Below the pieces are notes generated by a model. The model did not search any database. It had not been told where the DNA came from and saw nothing but the letters and a program-made list of their open reading frames with translations. A program made the translations under genes and the position numbers. Of a stretch of 44,658 nucleotides of DNA, positions 7,506 to 16,125 are shown piece after piece (the first letter of the stretch is position 1; each line of letters begins with the position of its first letter). Source of the stretch: Lachnospiraceae bacterium (GTDB lineage Bacteria; Bacillota; Clostridia; Lachnospirales; Lachnospiraceae); assembly GCA_017513005.1 (NCBI GenBank), contig JAFWDM010000117.1:1-44658 (forward strand). Direction: 5' to 3'.

Positions 7506-9323
7506 ATGGAAAAAGAGAAAACACTCGGAGAAGAAAAGAAGCGGACGCGGTTTTTCGGGGTTCCCCTGCTCATGCCCTTCGTGCGCCCTTATCTCCCGAC
7601 GATCCTCTGGATGATTTTTCTGGGGATCCTGTCGAGCCTGGCAGATTCGATCTACCCCCTCTTTAACAGCTGGGCGCTGGATCATTTCGTGGCGGAGCGC
7701 ACACTGGAGGGACTGCCGGTCTTTCTGTTTCTGTATATCCTGCTGATGATCCTGCAGGAACTGGACAATTACTATTGCCTGTACCAGTGCGGACGGGTGG
7801 AGGTCGCGATCGACAAGGACCTGCGCAACGCGGCGTTTGCCCATCTGCAGACCCTTTCCTTTTCTTATTTTAATCAGAACAGTGTGGGATATATCCATGC
7901 GCGGACGATGAGCGATACCGAGAGGATCGGAGAACTGATGGCCTGGCGCATGATGGATGTGGTGTGGAATGCTTCCTATATCGTTTGTGTGACGGGCGTC
8001 ATGCTCGCCGTGAATGTGCGGCTGGCCCTCTATGTCCTGGTCATGGTACCGGCTGCCGCAGTGCTGATCCTGTATTTTCAGAAAAAGATCGTCCTTGGAA
8101 GCCGGCAGGTGCGCGAGATCAATTCGAAGATCACGGGCAATTTCAATGAAGGGATCACGGGGATCCGCAGTATCAAGACCCTGCGGGTGGAGGATGTGAT
8201 GGTCCGCGGGTTTGAAGAGGAGACGGAAAATATGCGCTCGACCGCTGTTCGCGTGGCCAGGCACAGCGCAGTGCTGACCTCCCTCATCACCTTTCTGTCC
8301 TCTATGGCGCTGGCCCTCGTACTCTGGCGGGGCGGTGCCCTGACGATGGAGGGCGTGATCCGGGTCGGCACCCTGTCTGTTTTTATGTCCTATGCGGTCG
8401 GGATGCTCGAACCGATCCAGCAGATCATCACCTCCCTCTCGGCGCTGATCTCCATCCAGGTAAATATCGAGCGCTTCACCGGGCTTCTCGGGGAGGTGCC
8501 GGATGTCGTGGATACCCCGGATGTCGTTGAAAAATACGGAGACAACTTCCATGCGAAGAGAGAGAACTGGGAGCCCCTGCGGGGCGATGTGGAGTTTGAG
8601 GATGTGTCCTTTCAGTACCCGGACGGGAATGAGATGGTTCTCGAGCACTTTGATCTGAAGGTGCCCAGGGGGACAAATATCGCGATCGTCGGGGAGACAG
8701 GGGCGGGAAAGTCCACCCTGGTGAACCTGGCCTGCCGCTTTTATGAGCCGACGAAAGGCAGGATCCTGATTGACGGCAGGGACGCAAGGGAGCGCTCGCA
8801 GCTCTGGCTCCACAGCAGCATCGGCTATGTCCTGCAGACCCCCTACCTGTTTTCCGGAACTGTGCGGGACAACCTGCGCTACGGCAGACCGGAGGCCACG
8901 GACGAGGAGATCCGGCAGGCCCTGCACACGGCTTCGGCGGACTTCGTCGTGGACCGGCTGGAAAAGGGCCTGGACAGCGACGTCGGCGAGGGCGGGAGCA
9001 TGCTCTCCACGGGAGAAAAACAGCTTCTCTCCATCGCCCGCGCGATCCTGGCGGATCCCCGGATCCTCGTGCTCGATGAGGCGACCTCCTCGGTGGACAC
9101 CGTGACGGAGCGCGCGATCCAGGACGCGATCGCCGCCGTCATCCGCGGCAGGACCTCCTTTGTGATCGCCCACCGCCTGTCCACCATCGTGGGCGCAGAC
9201 GTCATCCTGGCTGTCCGGGACGGAAAGATCATCGAGAGAGGCACCCACAGAGAACTGATGCAGCAGAAAGGGTACTACTATCAGCTGTATACGCGGCAGT
9301 ATGAAGAGAGCGTATGGGCGTGA
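7506..9323 (+). CDS. ABC exporter half-transporter, partner of the preceding gene
   Basis: A 605-residue type I ABC exporter half with membrane segments in about residues 20-310. The ATPase domain has Walker A GETGAGKSTL (about 396), Q-loop VLQTPYLFSGTV, Walker B ILVLDEATSSVD with the catalytic Glu, and H-loop IAHRLS. The signature is LSTGEKQLLSIARAIL, so Gly3 and Gln of LSGGQ are altered. Paired with the Asp-for-Glu change in the preceding gene, this is what is expected of a heterodimeric exporter with one canonical and one degenerate ATP site (TM287/288, LmrCD, BmrCD type). The substrate (drug, lipid or peptide) cannot be told from sequence. Confidence 0.93.
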   Translation: MEKEKTLGEEKKRTRFFGVPLLMPFVRPYLPTILWMIFLGILSSLADSIYPLFNSWALDHFVAERTLEGLPVFLFLYILLMILQELDNYYCLYQCGRVEVAIDKDLRNAAFAHLQTLSFSYFNQNSVGYIHARTMSDTERIGELMAWRMMDVVWNASYIVCVTGVMLAVNVRLALYVLVMVPAAAVLILYFQKKIVLGSRQVREINSKITGNFNEGITGIRSIKTLRVEDVMVRGFEEETENMRSTAVRVARHSAVLTSLITFLSSMALALVLWRGGALTMEGVIRVGTLSVFMSYAVGMLEPIQQIITSLSALISIQVNIERFTGLLGEVPDVVDTPDVVEKYGDNFHAKRENWEPLRGDVEFEDVSFQYPDGNEMVLEHFDLKVPRGTNIAIVGETGAGKSTLVNLACRFYEPTKGRILIDGRDARERSQLWLHSSIGYVLQTPYLFSGTVRDNLRYGRPEATDEEIRQALHTASADFVVDRLEKGLDSDVGEGGSMLSTGEKQLLSIARAILADPRILVLDEATSSVDTVTERAIQDAIAAVIRGRTSFVIAHRLSTIVGADVILAVRDGKIIERGTHRELMQQKGYYYQLYTRQYEESVWA

Positions 9324-9390
9324 GGCATGCAGCGGCACAGAAACCGGCCCTTTGACACATGCCGGTAGAAAAAAGACCGCTGCCGCATCC

Positions 9391-9475
9391 TCAGGTCCTG
9401 CGCAGGCGGGTGCGCGGACCAGGTGCGACGGACCCGTGCCGGGATGTGGAGGCTCAGATCCTGCGCAGGCGGGTG
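9391..9475 (-). repeat. 63-bp-offset duplication of the CYTH gene's stop region
   Basis: The last codons and stop of the CYTH gene (TCAGATCCTGCGCAGGCGGG, 9454 onward on the plus strand) recur at 9391-9412 with one mismatch in 22. The copy lies just downstream of the gene in its reading direction. Confidence 0.85.
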
Positions 9476-10017
9476 AGCTCCCAGTAGGCCCCCATGGACT
9501 GCCCCGGTTCGCCCGTGACTTCCTTGTTCAGATAGGCGCCCAGCCCTGCCGAAGCGGGATCCCAGTTCCGTGCCTGGTCCTCAGTAGTGAATTCGACTTC
9601 CGCATACATGAATTCCGTGGGCTTCCCTTCGTCGACGAGGCTGACCTCCAGATGGAGACCGTCGGGGAGCAGGTAGGTGCGGCGGAGCTTGGGGATCAGG
9701 GGGATCCCGATCAGGTCTTCAAGCTCGGCAAACTGGTCAGGGGTGATGGGAAATTCGATCTCCTGCCGGGACAGGCCGCTTTTGCTGGCGGGGGATTTAA
9801 AACACAGGATGTGGTCGGTGGGACCGCCGGTCTCCGCTTCCTCCCGGATTCGGACAGTGGGGCGGATGCTGATATACCCCTGGCGCATCATCTGCTCCCG
9901 TAAAAGCGGGAGCTGTACCGCGGCTTCGGACTGCGCCGCAGATCCCCCGGGTTCTCCGGTGCCTGCGGGGGCTTTTTCCGGCCAGCCCGTAACCATCCAT
10001 TTGCGTTCGATCTCCAT
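9454..10017 (-). CDS. CYTH-domain phosphatase (triphosphate tunnel family)
   Basis: The 187-residue protein begins MEIERKW, the E-x-E-x-K signature of the CYTH superfamily, which folds as a tunnel binding triphosphates with Mg. Later strands show the alternating charged pattern of the family: ISIRPTVRIREE, HILCFKS, EIEFPITPDQFAELEDL, KLRRTYLLPDGLHLEVSLVDE and FMYAEVEFTTEDQARNW. Bacterial members hydrolyse inorganic triphosphate, thiamine triphosphate or similar, or act as class IV adenylate cyclases. The start is supported by GGAAGGAGG upstream. An acidic/Ala-rich loop of about 25 residues follows residue 12. It is transcribed against its neighbours. The closeness to thiamine genes is suggestive only. 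Confidence 0.88.
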   Translation of the reverse strand: MEIERKWMVTGWPEKAPAGTGEPGGSAAQSEAAVQLPLLREQMMRQGYISIRPTVRIREEAETGGPTDHILCFKSPASKSGLSRQEIEFPITPDQFAELEDLIGIPLIPKLRRTYLLPDGLHLEVSLVDEGKPTEFMYAEVEFTTEDQARNWDPASAGLGAYLNKEVTGEPGQSMGAYWELTRLRRI

Positions 10018-10139
10018 AAAGCGTCTGCCTCCTTCCCGGCGTGTGTTTTTCGCACTTCTGATTTCCATCTGAATTTTTCCATCTGAATTCAGGTGCATTG
10101 TAACATCGGACGGCAGGAGAAGCAATTGCCGCCTGCAGG

Positions 10140-10335
10140 GAAGTCCTGAAAAAGTAAGCGTTGAAATAAGGAAGCACTGAAAAAAGGAATACGAAAAAGA
10201 GAATACAGAAAAGGCGGCTGCTGAAAATGGACTGCCGGAAAAACAAGTGTTGACGAAGAGAGTTCTGAAGAAGAGGCTGCCGACGAAAGAGCGCCGAAAA
10301 AGAGGCTGCCGAAGAAGGGAGTAGGAAAAAAGAAT
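10140..10335 (+). repeat. Degenerate purine-rich repeats before the DUF1624-like gene
   Basis: Motifs of the type GAGGCTGCCGA(C/A)GAA and CTGAAAAA recur with drift, e.g. around 10271 and 10311. No gene is credible here on either strand, although the minus frame stays open. The run ends in GAAGGGAGTAGG before the next start. Confidence 0.65.
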
Positions 10336-10341
10336 CCGGAT

Positions 10342-11163
10342 ATGGAAAACAGCGCAAAAGAGAGCGGCAGGCTGGAGACCCTGGATCTGCTGCGCGGGAT
10401 CACCCTTGTGAGCATGATCCTCTACCACGGAATGTGGGACTTTCTATATCTGTCGGAGGCCGGGACCGCGATGACGGGGCTCCGTCTGTGGTACGAGGGA
10501 CCGGGAGGACATCTGTGGCAGCAGAGCATCTGCCGCACCTTTATCCTGCTCTCGGGTTTCTGCGTTCCCTTTTCCCGCCATATCTTCCGGAGGGGCCTGC
10601 AGGTGAGCGCCGGCGGCGCTGCGGTCAGCGCCGTGACGCTGGCCGTGATGTATGAGGAGCGGGTCCTGTTCGGAGTCCTGACCTTCCTGGGGGCTGCGAT
10701 GCTGCTGACAGGCTTTCTGCAGAAAGCCGCAGTCCGTCTTCCGCATCCTGTACATAAAATATATGTATTTGCGGCTGCCGCGTGCGGCTATCTCTTTTTT
10801 GTTTTCCGGTGGGTGAATGCCGGGTTCCTGCGATTGCGGCCCGGTATGCAGGCGGCTCTTCCGGATATCCTGTACAGATACGGCAACGGAGGACCGGCCG
10901 GATCTGTACTGACAGGACTTGGCTTCCCGATGCAGGGCTTTTTCTCCACGGACTATTTTTCTCTGCTCCCCTGGATCTTTCTGTTCTGGGCGGGACTGTT
11001 TCTGCACAGATGCCTGGCATCGGCGGCAGCCGGGAGGGCTTTCAGCCACCCCCTGTTTCATCTGCAGGTACCGGTCCTGAACAGCATGGGGAGACATTCC
11101 CTTCTGCTTTATCTGCTGCATCAGCCGGCCCTGTATCTTATGACTCTGCTGCTTTTTTCCTGA
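10342..11163 (+). CDS. Polytopic membrane protein, HGSNAT catalytic-domain/DUF1624-like
   Basis: The 273-residue protein begins with RLETLDLLRGITLVSMILYH, the signature start of the heparan-alpha-glucosaminide N-acetyltransferase-like (DUF1624/YeiB-related) membrane family, with the His at the end of the first helix. RTFILLSGFCVPFSRH and GRHSLLLYLLHQPALYL are also typical of the fold. About seven hydrophobic helices are visible. Members are thought to move acyl groups across membranes, but the substrate in bacteria is mostly unknown. The start is preceded by GGGAGTAGG at a rather long distance. Nothing around it fixes its pathway. Confidence 0.85.
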   Translation: MENSAKESGRLETLDLLRGITLVSMILYHGMWDFLYLSEAGTAMTGLRLWYEGPGGHLWQQSICRTFILLSGFCVPFSRHIFRRGLQVSAGGAAVSAVTLAVMYEERVLFGVLTFLGAAMLLTGFLQKAAVRLPHPVHKIYVFAAAACGYLFFVFRWVNAGFLRLRPGMQAALPDILYRYGNGGPAGSVLTGLGFPMQGFFSTDYFSLLPWIFLFWAGLFLHRCLASAAAGRAFSHPLFHLQVPVLNSMGRHSLLLYLLHQPALYLMTLLLFS

Positions 11164-11366
11164 AGCAGGGGATCATTTTTATCTGCAGGGAGGCGGTACG
11201 GATCCGCCATCCTGCCCGGGCCGGTCAGCGCGCATGGATGCCGCTTCCTGCAAATCCGGTTTCACGCGGGTCTTTGCATAAAAAGGCGCGAAAAACACCT
11301 CGGGTTACGACTCGCTCTGAACAGTATCCCGGCGCCGTCAGCAGACCGGCTGCCGGTCCGGGATGC

Positions 11367-11395
11367 TTGCAAAAACGGCAGAGATGCTGTAATGT
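11367..11395 (+). promoter_or_regulatory. Likely promoter of the TetR-type gene
   Basis: TTGCAA (11367-11372), 17-base spacer, TAATGT (11390-11395), about 40 bases before the start codon. The rest of 11164-11366 holds nothing recognisable. Confidence 0.5.
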
Positions 11396-11435
11396 ACATT
11401 GAGTAAAACACAACTAACTACAGGGAGAGCATTGC

Positions 11436-11999
11436 TTGGAAGAAAAAAAGGATATTGAAAAGGCGCTGGCGCAGAGCCTGAAAAAGCTTGTGGTCAGAAT
11501 GCCCTTCGAAAAAATCACGATCAAGCAGATCGCGGACGGCGCAGGTGTCATCCGCGTGACTTTTTATAATCATTTTCAGGACAAATACGACCTCCTGGCC
11601 TGGATCGTAAAGAGAGAGATCCTGGAGCCGGTCCGGATCCTGATCGCAAACCGCATGTACAGGGAAATGCTGGTCCTGATCTTCAGCAATCTTCACAGGG
11701 ACAGGGACTTTTACATGCACGCAGTAAAAATCGAGGGGCAGAATTCCTTCGCCGAGGTAGTGATGGACAGTGCCTACAGTCTGATGCTGGAAGTCTTTGA
11801 TGACCGCGGCACGGGCAGGCCCCACCCCGCCCATCCCTGGATGAAGCCTGAAAATCTGGCCAGATACTACGCAAATTCCATGGGCTACGTCGTTCTGGAA
11901 TGGATCCGCAACGGGATGCAGATCCCCCCGGAGGAGATGGCGACCATCTACGAGTACATCGCCACCCGCTCCATGTGGGAGATGCTGGAGGAGCTCTGA
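11436..11999 (+). CDS. TetR/AcrR-family transcriptional regulator
   Basis: The 187-residue protein has an N-terminal TetR DNA-binding domain: LAQSLKKLVVRMPFEKITIKQIADGAGVIRVTFYNHFQDKYDLLAWI, with the recognition helix around VTFYNHF (residues 41-47). The C-terminal ligand/dimer domain resembles the DhaS-like TetR subgroup (GYVVLEWIRNGMQIPPEEMATIY). The start is a TTG with AGGGAGAG eight bases upstream; no in-frame ATG is better placed. It lies directly before the secreted repeat protein, separated by a terminator, so it may control itself and that gene. Confidence 0.92.
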   Translation: MEEKKDIEKALAQSLKKLVVRMPFEKITIKQIADGAGVIRVTFYNHFQDKYDLLAWIVKREILEPVRILIANRMYREMLVLIFSNLHRDRDFYMHAVKIEGQNSFAEVVMDSAYSLMLEVFDDRGTGRPHPAHPWMKPENLARYYANSMGYVVLEWIRNGMQIPPEEMATIYEYIATRSMWEMLEEL

Positions 12000-12120
12000 G
12001 GCAGGGCTTCTTTCGTCAGAGGATACTTCCCGGTACAGCAGCCTGCGGTACAGACGGTCCCTGCTTCCTCCCCTTTGTATACATCCGGGGGCTTTTGTAT
12101 ATTGATTTTCAACACGGGTT

Positions 12121-12156
12121 CCGGATTGGATATTTCCATATCCGGGCCCTTTTTTT
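12121..12156 (+). terminator. Rho-independent terminator after the TetR-type gene
   Basis: CCGGATTGGATA (12121-12132) pairs with TCCATATCCGG (about 12135-12145), followed by GCCC and a run of T residues (12150-12156). Confidence 0.8.
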
Positions 12157-12186
12157 ATAGTTAAGAAGTTTTTTGAAGGAAATCAA

Positions 12187-12226
12187 GACAGGAAGAGACA
12201 TAGTTAGACAGGAAGAGGCATAGTAA
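12187..12226 (+). repeat. 20-bp duplication of the ribosome-binding region
   Basis: GACAGGAAGAGACATAGTTA (12187-12206) is followed directly by GACAGGAAGAGGCATAGTAA (12207-12226). The second copy runs into the A of the start codon, so the Shine-Dalgarno-like AGGAAGAG is present twice, 20 bases apart. Confidence 0.93.
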
Positions 12227-15200
12227 TGAAAAGGAAACAGGTTCTGGCACTTTTGCTCACGGTCACGCTTTTAGCGGGTTCGAATATGACGGCGGTGACG
12301 TCTCTGGCGGCACAGAATGCGGCGGCTGCGGCAGCACATACAGCGGCGGCAGCTGCGTCCTCACAGAAGACCGCCGCGGAAGCGGAGACCTCCGACACCC
12401 TGGAAAAAGCGATCTCGGATGCGGTCAGCCAGGTATCAGGGGCGGAGAAAGAGGAGACGGTCTATATCTTTACGGATGCCAACGGCACGCAGCATGATAT
12501 CACGGTCTCGAACTGGCTCAAAAACCCGGATAAAAAGGACAGGCTCCAGGACTACTCCGTCCTGCAGGAGATCGAGAATGTCAAAGGCGATGAGACCTTT
12601 GACAAATCGGGGGAGAGCATCGTCTGGAATGCGGACGGGAACGATATTTATTACCAGGGCACGACGACGCGGCAGCCCCCCGTCTCGGAGAAGATCACCT
12701 ACTATCTGGACGGGAAGGAGATCGCCGCTAAGGACCTGGCGGGAAAGAGCGGTAAGGTCAGGATCCGCATCGACTACACCAATCACATCAAATATAAAAA
12801 TGTCTATGTCCCCTTTGCGGCTGTCACCGGGATGGCTTTTTCCAGCGACACGGCTTCCAACATCAAGGTGGACAACGGCTCGGTCGTGTCTGAAGGCAAG
12901 AACACGATGGTCGTCGGCATGGCCTTTCCCGGTCTGCAGGATAGCCTGAAGACCGCCCAGACCCAGTCCAGGGAGATCGTCGACAAGATGGGCGATGACA
13001 TCGAGGCGGCGGACAGGCAGAAGGCCCTGGACAGGATCAATGACCTGGATATCCCCGGGAGCGTCGAGATCACCATGGACGCGACGGATTTCAAGATGAG
13101 CACCTGTCTGACGATGGTCTTCTCCGCCCATCTGGACGACGAGGATGAGGCAGACCTCGACGAAAACCACAAAGACGTCTTCGATGAGATGGATGAGACT
13201 GTCAGTAAACTGGAATCCGACGGAGATGAGCTGGCGGACGGTACGCAGAAGCTGGTGGACGGCGTGCAGGAGGCAAAGGACGGCACCGGCGAGCTCTACG
13301 ACGGCGTGAAGGACCTGCGGGACGGCGTGCAGGAGTATACCGGCGGCGTCGAAAAGGCAGATGACGGAGCGCAGCAGCTGGCAGCCGGCGCGAAGAAGCT
13401 CACGGACAAAAACGACACGATCCGCAGCGGCGCGGGTGAACTGAAGGACGGCGCGGGAAAGCTGGCGGCCGGCGCGGCACAGCTGCAGACAGGCGCGAAG
13501 TCTCTTTCCGACGGCGTCACTGCCTATACGCAGGGCGTCGATGCGGCGGATGCCGGCGCACAGCAGCTGGCGGCCGGCGCGAAGGAGCTCACGGACAACA
13601 ATGACAAGCTGGCCGACGGTGCAAAGACGCTGTCCGACGGCGCACAGGAGCTGGCGGGCGGTGCGGCTGCCCTACAGGCCGGCGCGAAAGAGCTTGCGGA
13701 CAACAATGAAGCCCTGAACGGCGGGATCTCCTCCCTGGTGACCGGTACGAAGACCCTCGGGGCGGGCGCCCGGGCCCTGCAGACGGGGCTCGATACCCTC
13801 GGGGACGGTCTGTCGGTCTACACAGGCGCAGTGGCCTCGGCAGCTGAGGCCCTGGACGGGAAAAAGGAATCGGTCGGCCAGCTCAGGGACGGCCTGGACG
13901 CGATGGCGGATGCAGATTCCGCCCAGAGCCTGCCGGCCTATGTGGACGGCGTGGACCAGCTGATCGACACCGTCTCCGGAGTGTCCGCAGTCATGCCCCC
14001 CCTCTCGGAAGCGGCTTCAAAGGTCAGTGAGGGGATAAAGAGTCTGACCTCGCAGATCAATGCACTCGGAAGCGGCGTGGAAGCAGCGGCGAAAGCGGCG
14101 AAGACGGCAGCGGAGGACGCCGGGACGGCGGCCGGACATGCCGGGACAGCGGCTTCCGATGCGGAGGACCTGATCGGGAAGGCGCAGGAAGCGAAAAAGA
14201 CCGTCGCCGACGCGGCGGATCTTGCGCAGGCCGTGATCGATACGGCAGGCGGGGCGAAGGCAGAGGCGGACAAGGCTTCGAAAGCGGCCTCTGACGCGGC
14301 TTCCGCGGCGGAAGGCGCAAAAAAGACCGCCCAGGACGGGACAAAGGAGGCGGTCTCCTCGATCGGGGATGCAGCTGCCGCCCTGGACGGAATCGGAGAT
14401 CCGATCGGAGAGGTCGAAAAACTTTCCGAAGACAACAGCGGCGGAAAGGTGAGCGGGGATGCGGACACGGACATCGACAGCAGGCTCCATGACGACGTGC
14501 GCAGCGCGGTAAAAGACGAGGTCAGGGACAGGCTCAAGGGCGTGGACGGGCTCTCGGAGGAGGAGATCAGCAGCATCGCCTCCGCGGCAGCGGACGCCGC
14601 GGCGGAGGCCGTCGGCTCGAAGGCCGGCGATGAGGTGGAGAAAAAGGTCAGTGCAAAGGCGGAGGAGGCCAATGCAGTGATCGATGATAAAAACGGACAG
14701 CTCGCAGAGATCCACGACAAGGCCCACAGTGCTTCCGGAAAAGTGGAATCGGCACAGAAAGGGCTCTCTGACGCAAAGGGCGATGTCGAAAAGGCAGGAG
14801 AGAAGGCGGCGGATGCCGCCGGAAGCCTGCAGACGGCGGCAGACGACATGCAAAAGGCCGCTGACGGGGCATCCTCGAAGGCGGCGGACACTGTGAAGAA
14901 GGCACAGGGTCTGGAGAAGGCCGCCGGGGCGGCCAAAGACCTCTCCCTGCAGGATCTCAAGGACGGGGCGGACAGGCTCGGCGATGACAAAGACACCCTG
15001 CAGAAGGATGCGCAGAAGATCGCGTCGGACGCCCAGGCCATCGGGGAGGCAGGAGAAAAACTCGGAAGTGATGAGACAAAGCAGCAGATGAAGGACCTCA
15101 AAGACGGTGCAGAGACAGTCAGCAGCTGGCTCTCCATCCTCTCCGGAAGGCTGGGGAGCGAAGAGGCAAAGGCATCCCTGGACCAGCTCCGCGCAGGCGG

Positions 15201-16125
15201 GGAAGCCCTCAAGACCGGTATCGCCCGGCTCGACGGCGGCATGCAGCAACTCTATGCGGCCCTGTATACAGGCACAGAGGACGCGGAAGGAAATGCGGTT
15301 CCCGCGCTCAACGATGTACTGAAGACCCTTGCCGGAAAGAACGCTGTCATCAATGAGAGCGTCACGGCTCTGCAGGACGGCGCCGGACAGATCGCCGGCG
15401 GAATCGATGCGGCTGATGCCGGATCCGAAGAGCTCAAAGCGGGCATCAAGTCCTATACGGACGGCGTCACCTCTCTCAGCACCGGCGCAGACAGTCTGGC
15501 TGCCGGCATGACGCAGGCGCAGCAGGGAGCGGCACAGCTCGGCGGGGGCCTGCAGAGCTACCTGGACGGCACTTCCCGGCTGCAGACCGGTGCAGCGCAG
15601 CTGGCAGCCGGCACCGCGAAGCTCCACAGCAATTCCGCGGAGCTCACGAAGGGGGCATCTACTCTTGCGGAGGGGACAAAGACCCTCAGCGCGGGTGCGG
15701 CGGGGGCCGGCGAGGGCGCAAAGACCCTGGCAGCCGGCATCGGAAAGTACCTGGACGGGGCGCAGGAACTCCAAAAGGGCACGAAGACTCTGGCGGAGGG
15801 CACGTCGACCCTGCGCAGCAACTCCGGTAAGCTCAACGACGGGACAGATAAGCTCGTCGACGGTGTGAAGGAATTCGTCGACGGCATGCAGGAGATGCTC
15901 GACGGCGTCATCGAACTCAATGACGGGGTCATCGAGTTCCGCGACGACGGTATCCGCAGGATGGCGGACATCTACAGGACCAACATCCGGGCCCTGGACG
16001 ACAGCCTGATGGAGATCAAGGAGGCCTCCCGCACCTACACCACCTTCAGCGGAGCGCCCACGGACATGGATAGCAGCGTCAGATTCATCATCAAGACGGA
16101 CGGCATTGAGGCGGAAGAGGACTGA
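12226..16125 (+). CDS. Large secreted repeat protein of YhgE/Pip type
   Basis: The 1299-residue protein starts with a clear signal peptide (MKRKQVLALLLTVTLLAGSN, cut near residues 20-30). An N-terminal domain of about 300 residues carries YYLDGKEIAAKDLAGKSGKV. Two blocks of X-L-x-x-G-A repeats (DGAQQLAAGAKKLTD, LAAGAAQLQTGAKSL) lie at about 335-545 and 1045-1235. They resemble the extracellular helical repeats of YhgE/Pip (phage infection protein) and related membrane proteins. Between them, residues about 600-960 form an Ala/Lys/Asp-rich region likely to be coiled coil. The C-terminus ends in RTYTTFSGAPTDMDSSVRFI without the membrane helices found in YhgE, so it is probably released or held by partners. 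A role at the cell surface or in transport is inferred from the TetR gene before and membrane gene after. Confidence 0.8.
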   Translation: MKRKQVLALLLTVTLLAGSNMTAVTSLAAQNAAAAAAHTAAAAASSQKTAAEAETSDTLEKAISDAVSQVSGAEKEETVYIFTDANGTQHDITVSNWLKNPDKKDRLQDYSVLQEIENVKGDETFDKSGESIVWNADGNDIYYQGTTTRQPPVSEKITYYLDGKEIAAKDLAGKSGKVRIRIDYTNHIKYKNVYVPFAAVTGMAFSSDTASNIKVDNGSVVSEGKNTMVVGMAFPGLQDSLKTAQTQSREIVDKMGDDIEAADRQKALDRINDLDIPGSVEITMDATDFKMSTCLTMVFSAHLDDEDEADLDENHKDVFDEMDETVSKLESDGDELADGTQKLVDGVQEAKDGTGELYDGVKDLRDGVQEYTGGVEKADDGAQQLAAGAKKLTDKNDTIRSGAGELKDGAGKLAAGAAQLQTGAKSLSDGVTAYTQGVDAADAGAQQLAAGAKELTDNNDKLADGAKTLSDGAQELAGGAAALQAGAKELADNNEALNGGISSLVTGTKTLGAGARALQTGLDTLGDGLSVYTGAVASAAEALDGKKESVGQLRDGLDAMADADSAQSLPAYVDGVDQLIDTVSGVSAVMPPLSEAASKVSEGIKSLTSQINALGSGVEAAAKAAKTAAEDAGTAAGHAGTAASDAEDLIGKAQEAKKTVADAADLAQAVIDTAGGAKAEADKASKAASDAASAAEGAKKTAQDGTKEAVSSIGDAAAALDGIGDPIGEVEKLSEDNSGGKVSGDADTDIDSRLHDDVRSAVKDEVRDRLKGVDGLSEEEISSIASAAADAAAEAVGSKAGDEVEKKVSAKAEEANAVIDDKNGQLAEIHDKAHSASGKVESAQKGLSDAKGDVEKAGEKAADAAGSLQTAADDMQKAADGASSKAADTVKKAQGLEKAAGAAKDLSLQDLKDGADRLGDDKDTLQKDAQKIASDAQAIGEAGEKLGSDETKQQMKDLKDGAETVSSWLSILSGRLGSEEAKASLDQLRAGGEALKTGIARLDGGMQQLYAALYTGTEDAEGNAVPALNDVLKTLAGKNAVINESVTALQDGAGQIAGGIDAADAGSEELKAGIKSYTDGVTSLSTGADSLAAGMTQAQQGAAQLGGGLQSYLDGTSRLQTGAAQLAAGTAKLHSNSAELTKGASTLAEGTKTLSAGAAGAGEGAKTLAAGIGKYLDGAQELQKGTKTLAEGTSTLRSNSGKLNDGTDKLVDGVKEFVDGMQEMLDGVIELNDGVIEFRDDGIRRMADIYRTNIRALDDSLMEIKEASRTYTTFSGAPTDMDSSVRFIIKTDGIEAEED

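Noticed and set aside
7095-9338. 747-residue open frame opposite the second ABC gene (and 573 residues opposite thiE-thiM)
   Set aside because: These are shadows of well-supported genes, with no domain and no RBS.
9301-9903. 200-residue plus-strand frame opposite the CYTH gene
   Set aside because: The minus-strand protein has a clear superfamily signature and RBS; the plus frame has neither.
10018-10428. Longer N-terminus for the CYTH gene
   Set aside because: The family signature starts at MEIERKW directly after GGAAGGAGG, and the extension is repeat-derived.
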